Shown one piece after another: positions 25,701 to 34,918 of a stretch of 64,000 nt of DNA. Location: assembly GCA_946478865.1 (NCBI GenBank), contig CAMLDO010000008.1, positions 19,844 through 83,843 of the forward strand, given 5' to 3'. The translations under genes and the position numbers were made by a program. Below the pieces are notes generated by a model, which saw nothing but the letters and a program-made list of their open reading frames with translations, had not been told where the DNA came from and ran no database searches. The stretch's first letter is position 1, and every line of letters starts with the position of its first letter. The DNA is from an uncultured Methylobacillus sp. (GTDB lineage Bacteria > Pseudomonadota > Gammaproteobacteria > Burkholderiales > Methylophilaceae).

Positions 25701-26775
25701 TGATGGGCGCCCGCTCCATCGCACATTGCCCGACAAGTCCTTCGCCCAACGCAAAGTGCTGGTTCAGCCCCTTGCGCTCGCGATAGCCGTAACTTCCTAG
25801 CAGGCGCAATTTCTTTTCGTTCACATCGAAGATATAGAACACCCCCCAGCCAGCCGACAGCAAGGGTGCCACTTTCGACAGAAAGTGCTGGGAGAGGTCG
25901 GTAAAATTGGTGGCCTGCTGGAGTAGCGATGCAAGCTCCCCGATATGCGACTTGACCCAGCGCTGCTCCTCCATCTGTGTGGCACTGGTCTGCAGCACCT
26001 CGACCGAGCGAGCCAAGTCGCCAATCTCATTGGCATAATCGGTATGGGGTACCTTAAGGTCCAGCTTGCCTTCTGCCAACTGCCTGACGGCGCGCTGAAG
26101 CCTTTCGGTCGGACGCTTGATGGAGAGGCTGATGAGCAAGCCGAAAATCACGCACACCCCAGTGCCGACAGTGACCAGCAAGACCGTCAGCATCAGGCTG
26201 CGCTCTGAAATACGCTGTACCTCTAGGGCCGATTCCTGTGCCCCTCTCTCCTTTGCGTCAGCGACTTGGCTGAGTGCGTCGTCTGCGGCACTGCCAGTAC
26301 TCTGGAATTCGGGAGTAGAAACAAATACGGACGCATTGTCCGGATTCCGGGCCAGCATGGAGGTAGCGAGATCGATATCACGCTGATAATTGGCATATAG
26401 TTCTTCAAACTTGGCAAGCTTGCGGTTGACCTCTTCGCGGAAAATTTGAGACCGTGCAACTTCCAAGGCTTTTTGCAGATTGGTCTCCGCCTCTTCCAAC
26501 CGCTTTAATGCCTTATCCCTGTCGGAAATGTTCGGAGCCAGAATGGCATTGCGTAGCGAGCGGCCCATCTTTGCCAGATGGATTTGCGCTTCTTTAAGAC
26601 TAGTGATGCCGAGCAGGTCTTTTTCGTAAATCAGCTGCGTCGACGCATTGGTGACTTCCTGACTGTGAATGGAGTTGATACCGATAGCCACGATCAACAC
26701 CAGTCCCAAGCCACAGCCTATCGCCAGCTTGAGGTTGAGGGTCAGTTTTTCCAGCGCCGTAAATCTTTGCGTCAT
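22726..26775 (-). CDS. BarA-type hybrid sensor histidine kinase with GAF, PAS, two receivers and HPt
   Basis: A 1349-residue phosphorelay kinase. Rough order: helix 13-35; four-helix-bundle periplasmic sensor to about 190; second helix (LLVTVGTGVCVIFGLLISL); HAMP to about 265; GAF 290-430; Gln/Glu-rich coiled coil; PAS 475-590; kinase with phospho-His in LANMSHEIRTPMN; ATPase with NNAVKFT and GGTGLGLAIS; receiver 1 (LVVDDNEMAR, LDWRMPGMDG); receiver 2 (LAEDNDLNQ, LMDMQMPIMDG); HPt with His in ERLAHTAKGVNGN. The ATG at 26775 was chosen because GGGAG precedes it. It likely heads the operon that also encodes the output-less sensor, the HD-GYP regulator and the REC-REC kinase. Confidence 0.92.
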   Translation of the reverse strand: MTQRFTALEKLTLNLKLAIGCGLGLVLIVAIGINSIHSQEVTNASTQLIYEKDLLGITSLKEAQIHLAKMGRSLRNAILAPNISDRDKALKRLEEAETNLQKALEVARSQIFREEVNRKLAKFEELYANYQRDIDLATSMLARNPDNASVFVSTPEFQSTGSAADDALSQVADAKERGAQESALEVQRISERSLMLTVLLVTVGTGVCVIFGLLISLSIKRPTERLQRAVRQLAEGKLDLKVPHTDYANEIGDLARSVEVLQTSATQMEEQRWVKSHIGELASLLQQATNFTDLSQHFLSKVAPLLSAGWGVFYIFDVNEKKLRLLGSYGYRERKGLNQHFALGEGLVGQCAMERAPITLTNPPEDYITIGSGLGEATPRNITVLPILLQERVLGVLELAAFRPFSNREITLLDGLMPLLAMSMEILERSLHTQRLLGETQQQAQRMEKQAAQLEEQQVELEAQQVELRTTEAWFRGIIESAPDGMLVVDESGIITLCNPKLEEVFGYEQGELTGHNVDELVPLDIREGHPAKRAGFMKEKGSRPMGAGMRLKGRRKDGSEFPVEVGLSILPTMGGRGTSVCASVRDITERKMAEEKLARAKELAEEATRMKSDFLANMSHEIRTPMNAIIGMAHLALKTDLTPRQRDYIKKIQGSGQHLLGIINDILDFSKIEAGKLSIEQTDFETDKVLDNVANLISEKTLAKGLELVFDIDPKVPRHLNGDSLRLGQILINYANNAVKFTEQGEIVVSARVQEETDNDVLIRFAVRDTGIGLTEEQMGKLFQSFQQADTSTSRKYGGTGLGLAISKQLANLMHGDVGVESEFGKGSTFWFTARLGKAKGTARNLLPEPDLRGRHVLVVDDNEMARNVLEDMLQSMTFEVAQASGSEEALPAIQQADEAGHPYELVFLDWRMPGMDGIQTAQAIRNLSLKQVPRLIMVTAYGREEVIKEAEEAELEDVLIKPVSASTLFDTVIRVLGGQIEEKRTSAREVSVVIEDLAAIKGARILLAEDNDLNQEVAVGLLEDAGFQVDIANNGQETLEMLPKKPYDIILMDMQMPIMDGVTATLEIRRDERYQDLPIVAMTANAMEQDKQKCLEAGMNDHVGKPIEPDDLFRALLKWIKPRQAKPRKNSTKKPAASQPSLADAWLPPIIGLDVELGLRRVLGKRPLYLSMLRKYVANQKGLPDELGSALGAGDFIAAERLAHTAKGVNGNIGATELQMMAAEIEKLIRQKAEASAIEEKLTAFAAAQKALVDALQQALPQEEQPDTPTSALDLAKVTEVVQMLAGLLAEDDSEASDVLENNLDLLRFALGVESFSKVDGAIKQFDFEKALSHLKQRAGELEIAVA

Positions 26776-26848
26776 CGGGCGTGCTCCCTGCAATTATTTG
26801 TTTTTCAGGATATTACTCCAGATTCGCAACCCCTCTATTAAATCGAGG

Positions 26849-28285
26849 TTAATACCGTTCAAAAATCCTGTAATAACTATCGATGGGGGAAAACAAGGCC
26901 TTGCCGGAAAAGCCTATGGATTCGGACTGCCCGAGGAATAACAGCCCATGCGGTACGAGACTATCGTGAAACTTTTGAAAAAGACTCTCCTGTGCATCCG
27001 TCTTCAGGTATATCAACAGGTTTCTGCAACTGATCAGATCCAGCTTTTGCAGCGGTTCGCGCCGCAACACATCGCCGCGCTCGAACTGGCACATGTCCTG
27101 CAAGCGCCGATCGACCTGCCAGGACTCTCCCCGTGAGTGGAAATAACGCTCGTGAAGTACCGGGTCCATCTCCTTGAAGGCACTTTTTTTATAAATGCCA
27201 GCTTCCGCATGAGAGATCGCTTCGGCATTCAAGTCGGTGCCGACTATTGATATTGCAAACTCATGCACACGTTCCCTCAGAAGTTCGGTCAGGATGATGG
27301 CGAGGGTATAAACCTCTTCTCCAGAGGCACAGCCTGGCACCCATATCTGAATGTCTTCCCCAGGGTTTTTGCGTTCGACAAGGCGATGCAATTCCCGCTG
27401 AAGGGCATGAAAGGATGCGTGATCGCGAAAGAAGGACGAGAGTGAAACAAGGAACGCGTGCTGAAGGTTGGCGAGCTCGTCCGGGTGCTTGCGAAGATGG
27501 GTCAGATAACCTTCCACCGAAGGAATTTTCAAGGAGGCCTGGCGCTTTTCAAGGCGACGCTGCAAGGTCCCCTCTTTGTACCCGCTGAAATCGGTCCCCG
27601 TAGCCTGCATCACAAGCTGCAGGATTTTTTTGAGTGCCGGCTCGACATGCACATCTTCCCACCGGGAGAATCGTGCTTCCCCGGGATGGCTCGGCTTGAT
27701 GCCGGGAAGCCGCGCAAGAATTTCTTCGGGAAGATCCGACTCACTAAACACATGATCGATCGCCCCAGCGGCAATCGCAGAAGCCGGCATGCCGTTATAA
27801 ACGGCCGCTTCCGGATCCTGAGCAAAGGTTATCCCGCCATGCGACCTGATTGCACGGCACCCTGACGTACCGTCCGAACCCGTTCCGGAGAGGATCACCC
27901 CTACGCCACGGCTTTTACAGTTATCGGCGATGGAGTTGAACAGAACATCGACGGAAGGCGTCGACAGCATATGCGCCAGCGGCGGCTGCAAGTGGATCAG
28001 GCCATCCTTGACCACACCATTCCTGCCCGGGGGGATCAGATAAATACGATCAGGCAGCAACTTCTCATCCGGCAAGGCCTGCGTTACCGGCAAGGGGGAA
28101 ACCCGATTGAGCAGCTCGACCATCAAGGCCGAGTGCGCATCCTGGGCCATGTGCTGGGAAATGACATAAGTGACATATCCTGTCGCCCGCATTTTCGGCA
28201 GTAACGATAGCAAGGCTTCGAGGCCTCCTGCCGAGGCGCCAATGGCAACCATGTACAATCTCGTGCCGGTCTGCGAATGCGCCAT
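26849..28285 (-). CDS. CheB-CheR fusion protein
   Basis: A 478-residue fusion of a chemotaxis-type methylesterase and methyltransferase. CheB part (about 10-195): catalytic Ser18 in GASAGG, His45 in SQHMAQD, Asp in SGTGSDGT. It lacks the usual receiver. CheR part (about 225-475): SAM site in VPGCASGEEVYTLAI and the conserved LISCRNLLIYL. Larger family members continue into PAS and kinase domains; this one stops after CheR. No chemoreceptor or CheA is present in the window, so the methylation target may be a nearby sensor rather than a classical receptor. It lies 73 bp upstream of the large hybrid kinase in the same orientation. Confidence 0.9.
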   Translation of the reverse strand: MAHSQTGTRLYMVAIGASAGGLEALLSLLPKMRATGYVTYVISQHMAQDAHSALMVELLNRVSPLPVTQALPDEKLLPDRIYLIPPGRNGVVKDGLIHLQPPLAHMLSTPSVDVLFNSIADNCKSRGVGVILSGTGSDGTSGCRAIRSHGGITFAQDPEAAVYNGMPASAIAAGAIDHVFSESDLPEEILARLPGIKPSHPGEARFSRWEDVHVEPALKKILQLVMQATGTDFSGYKEGTLQRRLEKRQASLKIPSVEGYLTHLRKHPDELANLQHAFLVSLSSFFRDHASFHALQRELHRLVERKNPGEDIQIWVPGCASGEEVYTLAIILTELLRERVHEFAISIVGTDLNAEAISHAEAGIYKKSAFKEMDPVLHERYFHSRGESWQVDRRLQDMCQFERGDVLRREPLQKLDLISCRNLLIYLKTDAQESLFQKFHDSLVPHGLLFLGQSESIGFSGKALFSPIDSYYRIFERY

Positions 28286-28362
28286 TTGGCCTTTATTTAA
28301 CCTTTCCTCTACCCATGGCTTTTGATCAGCCCGTCAAAACGACGGAGCAATCGTAGCGCAGT

Positions 28363-29721
28363 TTACTGCATCGCCATGCGCGACTTGGAAAGTGGCGGAT
28401 TGGAAGCGAAATAGCGCTTGATACCGGACAGAATTGCGTCGGCCATCTTGTTCTGATAGGCCTCGTCATTGAGCCTGCGCTCTTCCTCCGGATTGCTGAT
28501 GAAGGCAGTCTCGACAAGGATGGAAGGGATATCGGGGGATTTCAGCACGGCGAAACCGGCTTGCTCGACCGCGGATTTATGCAGGGTGTTGATTTCGCCG
28601 AGATGGCCGAGCACGGCCTTGGCAAGCTTGAGGCTGTCGTTGATCGTCGCCGTTTGCGAGAGATCGAGCAGCGTCTTGGCGAGGTAGGGATCCTTCACGT
28701 CGAGGCGCACGCCGCCGATAAGGTCGGATTCGTTTTCCTTCTTGGCCAGGTAACGCGCCATCGCACTGGTCGCGCCGCGTTCGGACAGCGCGAACACGGA
28801 CGAGCCGCGCGCTTCGGGTTTGACGAAGGCATCGGCGTGGATGGAGACAAACAGATCGGCCTGCAGCTTACGCGCCTTGACCACACGTCCATGCAGCGGA
28901 ATGAAGTAGTCGGCGTCGCGTGTCAGCACGCCGCGCATATTGGGCTCGGCATCCAGCTTGGCCTTGAGTTTCTTGGCGATGGCCAGCGTCACGTCCTTCT
29001 CGTGCGTACCGCTGGCGCCACGAGCGCCGGGATCTTCGCCACCGTGGCCCGCATCGATGGCCACGGTAATCAGGCGCACCATCTCCCCGTTGGCAGCCGG
29101 CTTCTCTTCGATGATAGATTTTGGCATCGCATCGGCCGGGGGCTCGGTGACGGTAGGAATCTTGGCAATGGCGACATCAACCGCCTTGTCCGGCGGGACA
29201 TAGCCGCCCGGCTCGGAAGAAGCGGTCTGCGTCTGCTCCGAGCCTGTGACAGCGGGCATGTTATCGACCGGCTTTTCGCGCTCCTGCAGCATCGCCATCA
29301 AGGGATCTTGCGGCGGATAGACGTCCAGCACGAGGCGGTGCTTGTACTCGCCGGCAGGCGGAAGGGAGAAGAACGAAGGCTTGACCTCGGACTTGAGATC
29401 GACCACGAGGCGCACCACACCGGGCTTGAAGTAGGCGACGCGCACCTGCTTGATGTAGGGGTCGCTGGAAAGAATCTTGTCGGACAGCGTTTTGAGATTG
29501 GCGCCGAGATCGACGTTTTCGAGATCCAGCACCAGGCGATCCGGATCCTTCAGCGTCATCATCTTGTGATTGATCGGCTGGGAAGATTCGAGGGTGATGC
29601 GGGTATAGTCGGCAGCGGGCCAGACGCGAGCGGCGGAAACGGTGATGGGCGCAGCTTCGGCGGTGAGCGCGAGGCCGAGCAGGCATACGGCTATCAGCAG
29701 TTTCACAGGGCGTTCAAGCAT
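28363..29721 (-). CDS. amiC: N-acetylmuramoyl-L-alanine amidase
   Basis: A 452-residue exported cell-wall hydrolase that splits daughter-cell peptidoglycan. Signal peptide (KLLIAVCLLGLALTAEAAP), septum-targeting AMIN domain (about 28-130; RLVLDLENVDLGANLKTL), a variable linker, and the zinc amidase_3 domain (about 215-445) with ligands in IDAGHGGEDPGARG, LFVSIHADAF and ILVETAFISNPEEE. No LysM domain. The start overlaps the tsaE end by 19 bp, the common tsaE-amiC arrangement of betaproteobacteria. Confidence 0.93.
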   Translation of the reverse strand: MLERPVKLLIAVCLLGLALTAEAAPITVSAARVWPAADYTRITLESSQPINHKMMTLKDPDRLVLDLENVDLGANLKTLSDKILSSDPYIKQVRVAYFKPGVVRLVVDLKSEVKPSFFSLPPAGEYKHRLVLDVYPPQDPLMAMLQEREKPVDNMPAVTGSEQTQTASSEPGGYVPPDKAVDVAIAKIPTVTEPPADAMPKSIIEEKPAANGEMVRLITVAIDAGHGGEDPGARGASGTHEKDVTLAIAKKLKAKLDAEPNMRGVLTRDADYFIPLHGRVVKARKLQADLFVSIHADAFVKPEARGSSVFALSERGATSAMARYLAKKENESDLIGGVRLDVKDPYLAKTLLDLSQTATINDSLKLAKAVLGHLGEINTLHKSAVEQAGFAVLKSPDIPSILVETAFISNPEEERRLNDEAYQNKMADAILSGIKRYFASNPPLSKSRMAMQ

Positions 29722-30176
29722 TCTCTTCCTGGTTCCGTCCCGGCTGCCAGCGTGGCTCTACGCCCCGCGCCATGCGGTTCCAGCGAAACCACGATGTCAG
29801 CGCGAGGCAACAGATTGCCAGCCTTGTCCGGCCATTCGATCAGGCATACGGATTGCGGATTGAAGTAATCGCGGAAGCCTGCGGCCTCCCATTCTTCCGG
29901 ATCTGCAAATCTGTATAAATCAAAGTGATAGAAGTATATTCCAGAAATTACGTAAGGTTCAACCAATGTATAGGTAGGGCTTTTGACTTTGCCCTCATAA
30001 CCCAGCCCACGCAACAGCCCGCGCGCCGTTGTGGTCTTGCCCGCGCCGAGGTCTCCTTGCAGCCAGACGCTGAGCCCGCCCTTGAGAATGCGACCGAGAC
30101 GCGCGCCGAACGCCAGTGTCGCGGCTTCGTCAGGCAGGTCCAGTGTTATATGATCCGGGTTATGCAAGGACATCAT
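29703..30176 (-). CDS. tsaE: tRNA threonylcarbamoyladenosine biosynthesis ATPase TsaE
   Basis: A 157-residue ATPase needed with TsaB and TsaD to make t6A37 on tRNAs reading ANN codons. Walker A is QGDLGAGKTTTARGLLRGLG; other family features are KSPTYTLVEPY, YHFDLYRF and CLIEWPDKAG. Two consecutive ATGs begin the gene. Its 5' end overlaps the 5' end of the divergent queG, so promoters must lie inside coding DNA. Confidence 0.95.
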   Translation of the reverse strand: MMSLHNPDHITLDLPDEAATLAFGARLGRILKGGLSVWLQGDLGAGKTTTARGLLRGLGYEGKVKSPTYTLVEPYVISGIYFYHFDLYRFADPEEWEAAGFRDYFNPQSVCLIEWPDKAGNLLPRADIVVSLEPHGAGRRATLAAGTEPGRECLNAL

Positions 30177-31232
30177 TCATTCGATCCGCAACGGCTTGCC
30201 GACGACATCAAGGCCTGGGGCAAGGCTCTGGGTTTCCAACATATCGGCATTACCGATACAGACTTGAGTGCAGCCGAGCCGCGCTACATGGAATGGCTGC
30301 AACAGGGATTTCACGGCGCCATGGATTATATGGCAAAACACGGCACCAAACGCACGCGGCCGGACGAGCTCGTGCCCGGCACGGTGCGCGTGATTTCGGT
30401 ACGCATGGATTACCGGCCGCCCGAAACGCGCGACAGCTGGGAAGTGATGGAGCACGGCGAACAGGCCTACATCTCGCGCTATGCACTCGGCCGCGATTAC
30501 CACAAGGTGTTGCGCGCTCGCATGCAGCAGTTGTGCGACCGCATCGCGCAGGAGATCGGAGAATTCGGTTACCGGGTATTCACCGACAGCGCGCCGGTAC
30601 TGGAAGTGCAGCTCGCCGAGAAATCCGGGCTGGGCTGGCGCGGCAAGCATACGCTGCTGCTGTCGCGAGAAGCCGGTTCATGGTTTTTTCTCGGCGAAAT
30701 CTACACCGATCTGCCCTTGCCTATCGACACGCCCGGCAAGAATCACTGCGGCACTTGCCAGGCCTGCATCGACATCTGCCCGACGCAAGCGATCGTCGCG
30801 CCTTATAGCGTGGACGCGCGGCGCTGCATTTCCTATCTCACGATCGAGCTCAAGGAAAGCATCCCGGAAGACTTGCGCCCGCTCATTGGTAACCGCGTCT
30901 ACGGTTGCGACGACTGCCAGTTGGCCTGCCCATGGAACCGCTTCGCTCAACTGACCGGGGAACCGGATTTCCATGTGCGGCACGGGCTGGATGACGTAAC
31001 GCTGGTCGAGCTGTTCGGCTGGGACGAAGCCACCTTCCAGCAGCGCATGGCCGGCAGCGCCATCTACCGCATCGGGCACGAACAATGGCTGCGCAATCTG
31101 GCCGTCGGGTTGGGGAACGCCCCGACCTCGCCCGAAATCATCGAGGCGCTGCGCCAACGTCTCGATCATCCCTCCCCGCTCGTGCGTGAACACGTCGCCT
31201 GGGCACTGACCCGGCATAACGTTACGGTTTAG
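30150..31232 (+). CDS. queG: Epoxyqueuosine reductase
   Basis: A 360-residue cobalamin- and iron-sulphur-dependent enzyme performing the last step of queuosine synthesis in tRNA. Two [4Fe-4S] sites are visible: NHCGTCQACIDICPTQAI and YGCDDCQLACPWN. The N-terminal half holds the family's conserved core (FHGAMDYMAKHGTKRTRPDE), and HEAT-like helices close the C-terminus. Start uncertain: ATG 30150 or ATG 30162; neither has a strong ribosome-binding site. The 3' end overlaps the convergent sulfatase-type gene by 11 bp. Confidence 0.94.
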   Translation: MIRVMQGHHSFDPQRLADDIKAWGKALGFQHIGITDTDLSAAEPRYMEWLQQGFHGAMDYMAKHGTKRTRPDELVPGTVRVISVRMDYRPPETRDSWEVMEHGEQAYISRYALGRDYHKVLRARMQQLCDRIAQEIGEFGYRVFTDSAPVLEVQLAEKSGLGWRGKHTLLLSREAGSWFFLGEIYTDLPLPIDTPGKNHCGTCQACIDICPTQAIVAPYSVDARRCISYLTIELKESIPEDLRPLIGNRVYGCDDCQLACPWNRFAQLTGEPDFHVRHGLDDVTLVELFGWDEATFQQRMAGSAIYRIGHEQWLRNLAVGLGNAPTSPEIIEALRQRLDHPSPLVREHVAWALTRHNVTV

Positions 31233-33162
31233 CCAGAAGCGGCTCCTTGAGCGCGCCCTGCTTGAAAGCACGTGCTGCCGTCTGATAGAAGGCCACGGCT
31301 TCGTCAGCCAGCTCGGCATCCACAGGTGCAGGTGTGGCCGCGTAGGTCTGAGGATCGATACGGAACGCTTCCACCTGCTGCCGTGGCGCCAACACTGTCA
31401 GCAATCCATTCTTGTAATAACCGAGCTGCTGATAATTGCTGATGAAGGCACGCTCGGGCATGTGATGCGCTGCCGCCTCGAAGATCGACTGACCGAAGAA
31501 ATGGTCGTCCCCCTTCTTCCCTAGCAGGTCGAGCAATGTGGGCGCCACGTCGATCTGGCTCACCATGTGTGGGAATACGCCCGGTTTCAGCATGTCGGGC
31601 GCATAGAAAATCAGCGGGATGTGATAGCGATCCATCGGCAGTCGGGTCTTGCCTGCAACGGAAGCGCAATGGTCCGCGACAATGACGAACAACGTGTCCT
31701 TGAACCAGGGCTTGCGCTTCGCCTGCTCGATGAAACGGCCGATGGCGTAATCGGTGTATTTCACTGCCCCGCTGCGCCCGCCCGGCGACCGGATATCGAT
31801 ACGCCCGTCAGGATAGGTATACGGGCGGTGATTGGACGTCGTCATGATGTGTGCAAAGAAAGGCTTGCCTTTGCCTGCCGTCGCATCGAGCACCGGCAAT
31901 GTGTTGTCGAACAGCACCTCGTCCGCCACGCCCCAGACGTTTTCGAACACGACAGACTTTTCGGGGAAGTCGGTACGGTCGATCACCCGATAATCGTTGG
32001 CGCGGAAATAGGCGTTCATGTTGTCGAAGTAACCATAGCCGCCATAGAAAAAGAAAGTGGCATAGCCTTGCTGTTCCAGGAACTCGCCCACCGTAGCGAG
32101 GTGCGCATTATTCTGGCGGCGGATGATGGCTTGCCCGGGGATGGGCGGCGTGCCCAGCGAAAGCGCATCCAGGCCGCGCACGGTACGGGTCCCCGTGGCG
32201 AACATGCGCTCGAACTTCAGCCCTTCGGCAGCGATGCGATCCAGGTTGGGCGTCAATCCCTGAGTATTGCCGTAAGCACCGAGATACCTCGCAGACAGGC
32301 TTTCCACCGAGATCAGCACGATGTTGCGCGGATGGCGCAGGAACGGCCCCATTTCTTCCGGCTCGTGCACCTCCGGCGCATTCAGGGTTTCATGCGACAA
32401 CGGTTCGCGTTCGACGCCATTCGCCTGCAACAGGGCATCCGCCCGTGCCTGAGGTATGATCTTGTAAAACCGATCGTAATCCAGCTCGTTGCGTCGCATG
32501 GCGGCCGCCAGCGTATACAACCCATTGCCCGCCAGTTCGTCGGCATATGCATTGCCGGTAACGTTCATCTGATCCACATCCGCCGCTTCCCAGGCGAAGC
32601 CAGCCAGCAACACGGCCGCAGCCAGGTATTTCAACCGCTGTTTCCATGTAGGAACGCTCGGTTTGGGATCGACACGCTTGTGCAGCAGGTACACGATCCC
32701 GCCCGCTGCCAAACCGATGGCAGCCAGGATGGGGAAGACTGGATAGGACTGCATGATGTTGCCGACGACTTCCGTGGTATAGATGAGGTAATCGACGGCA
32801 ATGAAGTTGAAACGAGTCGAGAATTCCTGCCAGAAAACGACTTCTGCGACAGCTCCGAACAGCAGCAGCGCTGTCGCCATCCAGACAAGCAGCCAGTAGA
32901 GCCCGTACCCGAGATGACGCTTTTTCCAGATGGGCGGGCTGATAGCCATGACAACCAGGATAGGCGCCATCAGATAGAGCAAGGTCGCAAAGTCGAACCA
33001 TACGCCTAGCCCGAATGCATGCAAGGCTTGGCCGAACGTCATTTGCCCGGGTCCCGTCATCATCCAAAGCGCGACACGCAATAGCTGCCAGATCGTCAGG
33101 GCGATGGCCGACGTCAGCAAAATAAAAGGAGCCGCGAAAAGCTTTTCTTTTTTATCCATCAT
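31222..33162 (-). CDS. LtaS-like sulfatase-fold phosphoglycerol/phosphoethanolamine-type transferase
   Basis: A 646-residue inner-membrane enzyme. About five N-terminal helices are followed by a large periplasmic sulfatase-fold domain. The metal site begins with NIVLISVESLSARYLGAYGN, the likely Thr nucleophile is in FATGTRTVRGLDAL, and later ligands occur in FVIVADHCAS and DRYHIPLIFYAP. In Gram-negatives such proteins modify membrane glucans or lipids with phosphoglycerol or related head groups. The exact acceptor is unknown. Two adjacent ATGs can start it; AAGAGA precedes them. The chrA gene is divergent. Confidence 0.85.
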   Translation of the reverse strand: MMDKKEKLFAAPFILLTSAIALTIWQLLRVALWMMTGPGQMTFGQALHAFGLGVWFDFATLLYLMAPILVVMAISPPIWKKRHLGYGLYWLLVWMATALLLFGAVAEVVFWQEFSTRFNFIAVDYLIYTTEVVGNIMQSYPVFPILAAIGLAAGGIVYLLHKRVDPKPSVPTWKQRLKYLAAAVLLAGFAWEAADVDQMNVTGNAYADELAGNGLYTLAAAMRRNELDYDRFYKIIPQARADALLQANGVEREPLSHETLNAPEVHEPEEMGPFLRHPRNIVLISVESLSARYLGAYGNTQGLTPNLDRIAAEGLKFERMFATGTRTVRGLDALSLGTPPIPGQAIIRRQNNAHLATVGEFLEQQGYATFFFYGGYGYFDNMNAYFRANDYRVIDRTDFPEKSVVFENVWGVADEVLFDNTLPVLDATAGKGKPFFAHIMTTSNHRPYTYPDGRIDIRSPGGRSGAVKYTDYAIGRFIEQAKRKPWFKDTLFVIVADHCASVAGKTRLPMDRYHIPLIFYAPDMLKPGVFPHMVSQIDVAPTLLDLLGKKGDDHFFGQSIFEAAAHHMPERAFISNYQQLGYYKNGLLTVLAPRQQVEAFRIDPQTYAATPAPVDAELADEAVAFYQTAARAFKQGALKEPLLAKP

Positions 33163-33280
33163 TTCTCTTTAATATCTGCCGGTCACTATTTGCCGACAAT
33201 TTCCATCCAAACCAAAATTAGTCGATGCCCCGGCCTTGATCCCCGGTATCATCACGGGAAAAATCCTATCGCGATCCCAT

Positions 33281-34612
<1,332 letters not shown>

Positions 34613-34615
34613 CGC

Positions 34616-34915
34616 TCAAACCCGGCCGCTCGCGATCGCCGGCGTCAGCATGTAGTACATTCCGGCCCCGGCAAAACGTTCGTGCATTTGCCGGATGAGA
34701 TCCTCGGCGGTTTCCCGGTCGGTCTGCACCAGAAACTGCACCCGGCGCTGCCGCCCTGTCACCTGCTCCAGCAAGCTCATGCCGGCCTGATTTTCGCCAT
34801 GCCCGTACGCTTCGGTACTGCTGAACCCATGAATGCGCTCGTTTTCCAGCAGCCAGTCGACAAGCGTTTCTTCCAGCGCCGGCGGCGCGAAGAGCGTCAG
34901 CACGCAAGATTCCAT
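34616..34915 (-). CDS. DUF3240 family protein
   Basis: A 99-residue soluble protein of the DUF3240 type often found directly after CzcA-like pumps. The predicted ferredoxin-like fold has ESCVLTLFAPPALEETLVDW at the start and RRVQFLVQTDRETAEDLIRQ in the middle. It resembles PII-like signalling folds, so a regulatory role on the pump is possible but unproven. It starts 3 bp after the pump gene's stop, hence co-translation. Confidence 0.82.
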   Translation of the reverse strand: MESCVLTLFAPPALEETLVDWLLENERIHGFSSTEAYGHGENQAGMSLLEQVTGRQRRVQFLVQTDRETAEDLIRQMHERFAGAGMYYMLTPAIASGRV

Positions 34916-34918
34916 GGT

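Noticed and set aside
28561..29868. 435-residue plus-strand frame over amiC and tsaE
   Set aside because: Antisense to two clear genes; composition is shadow-like with no motifs.
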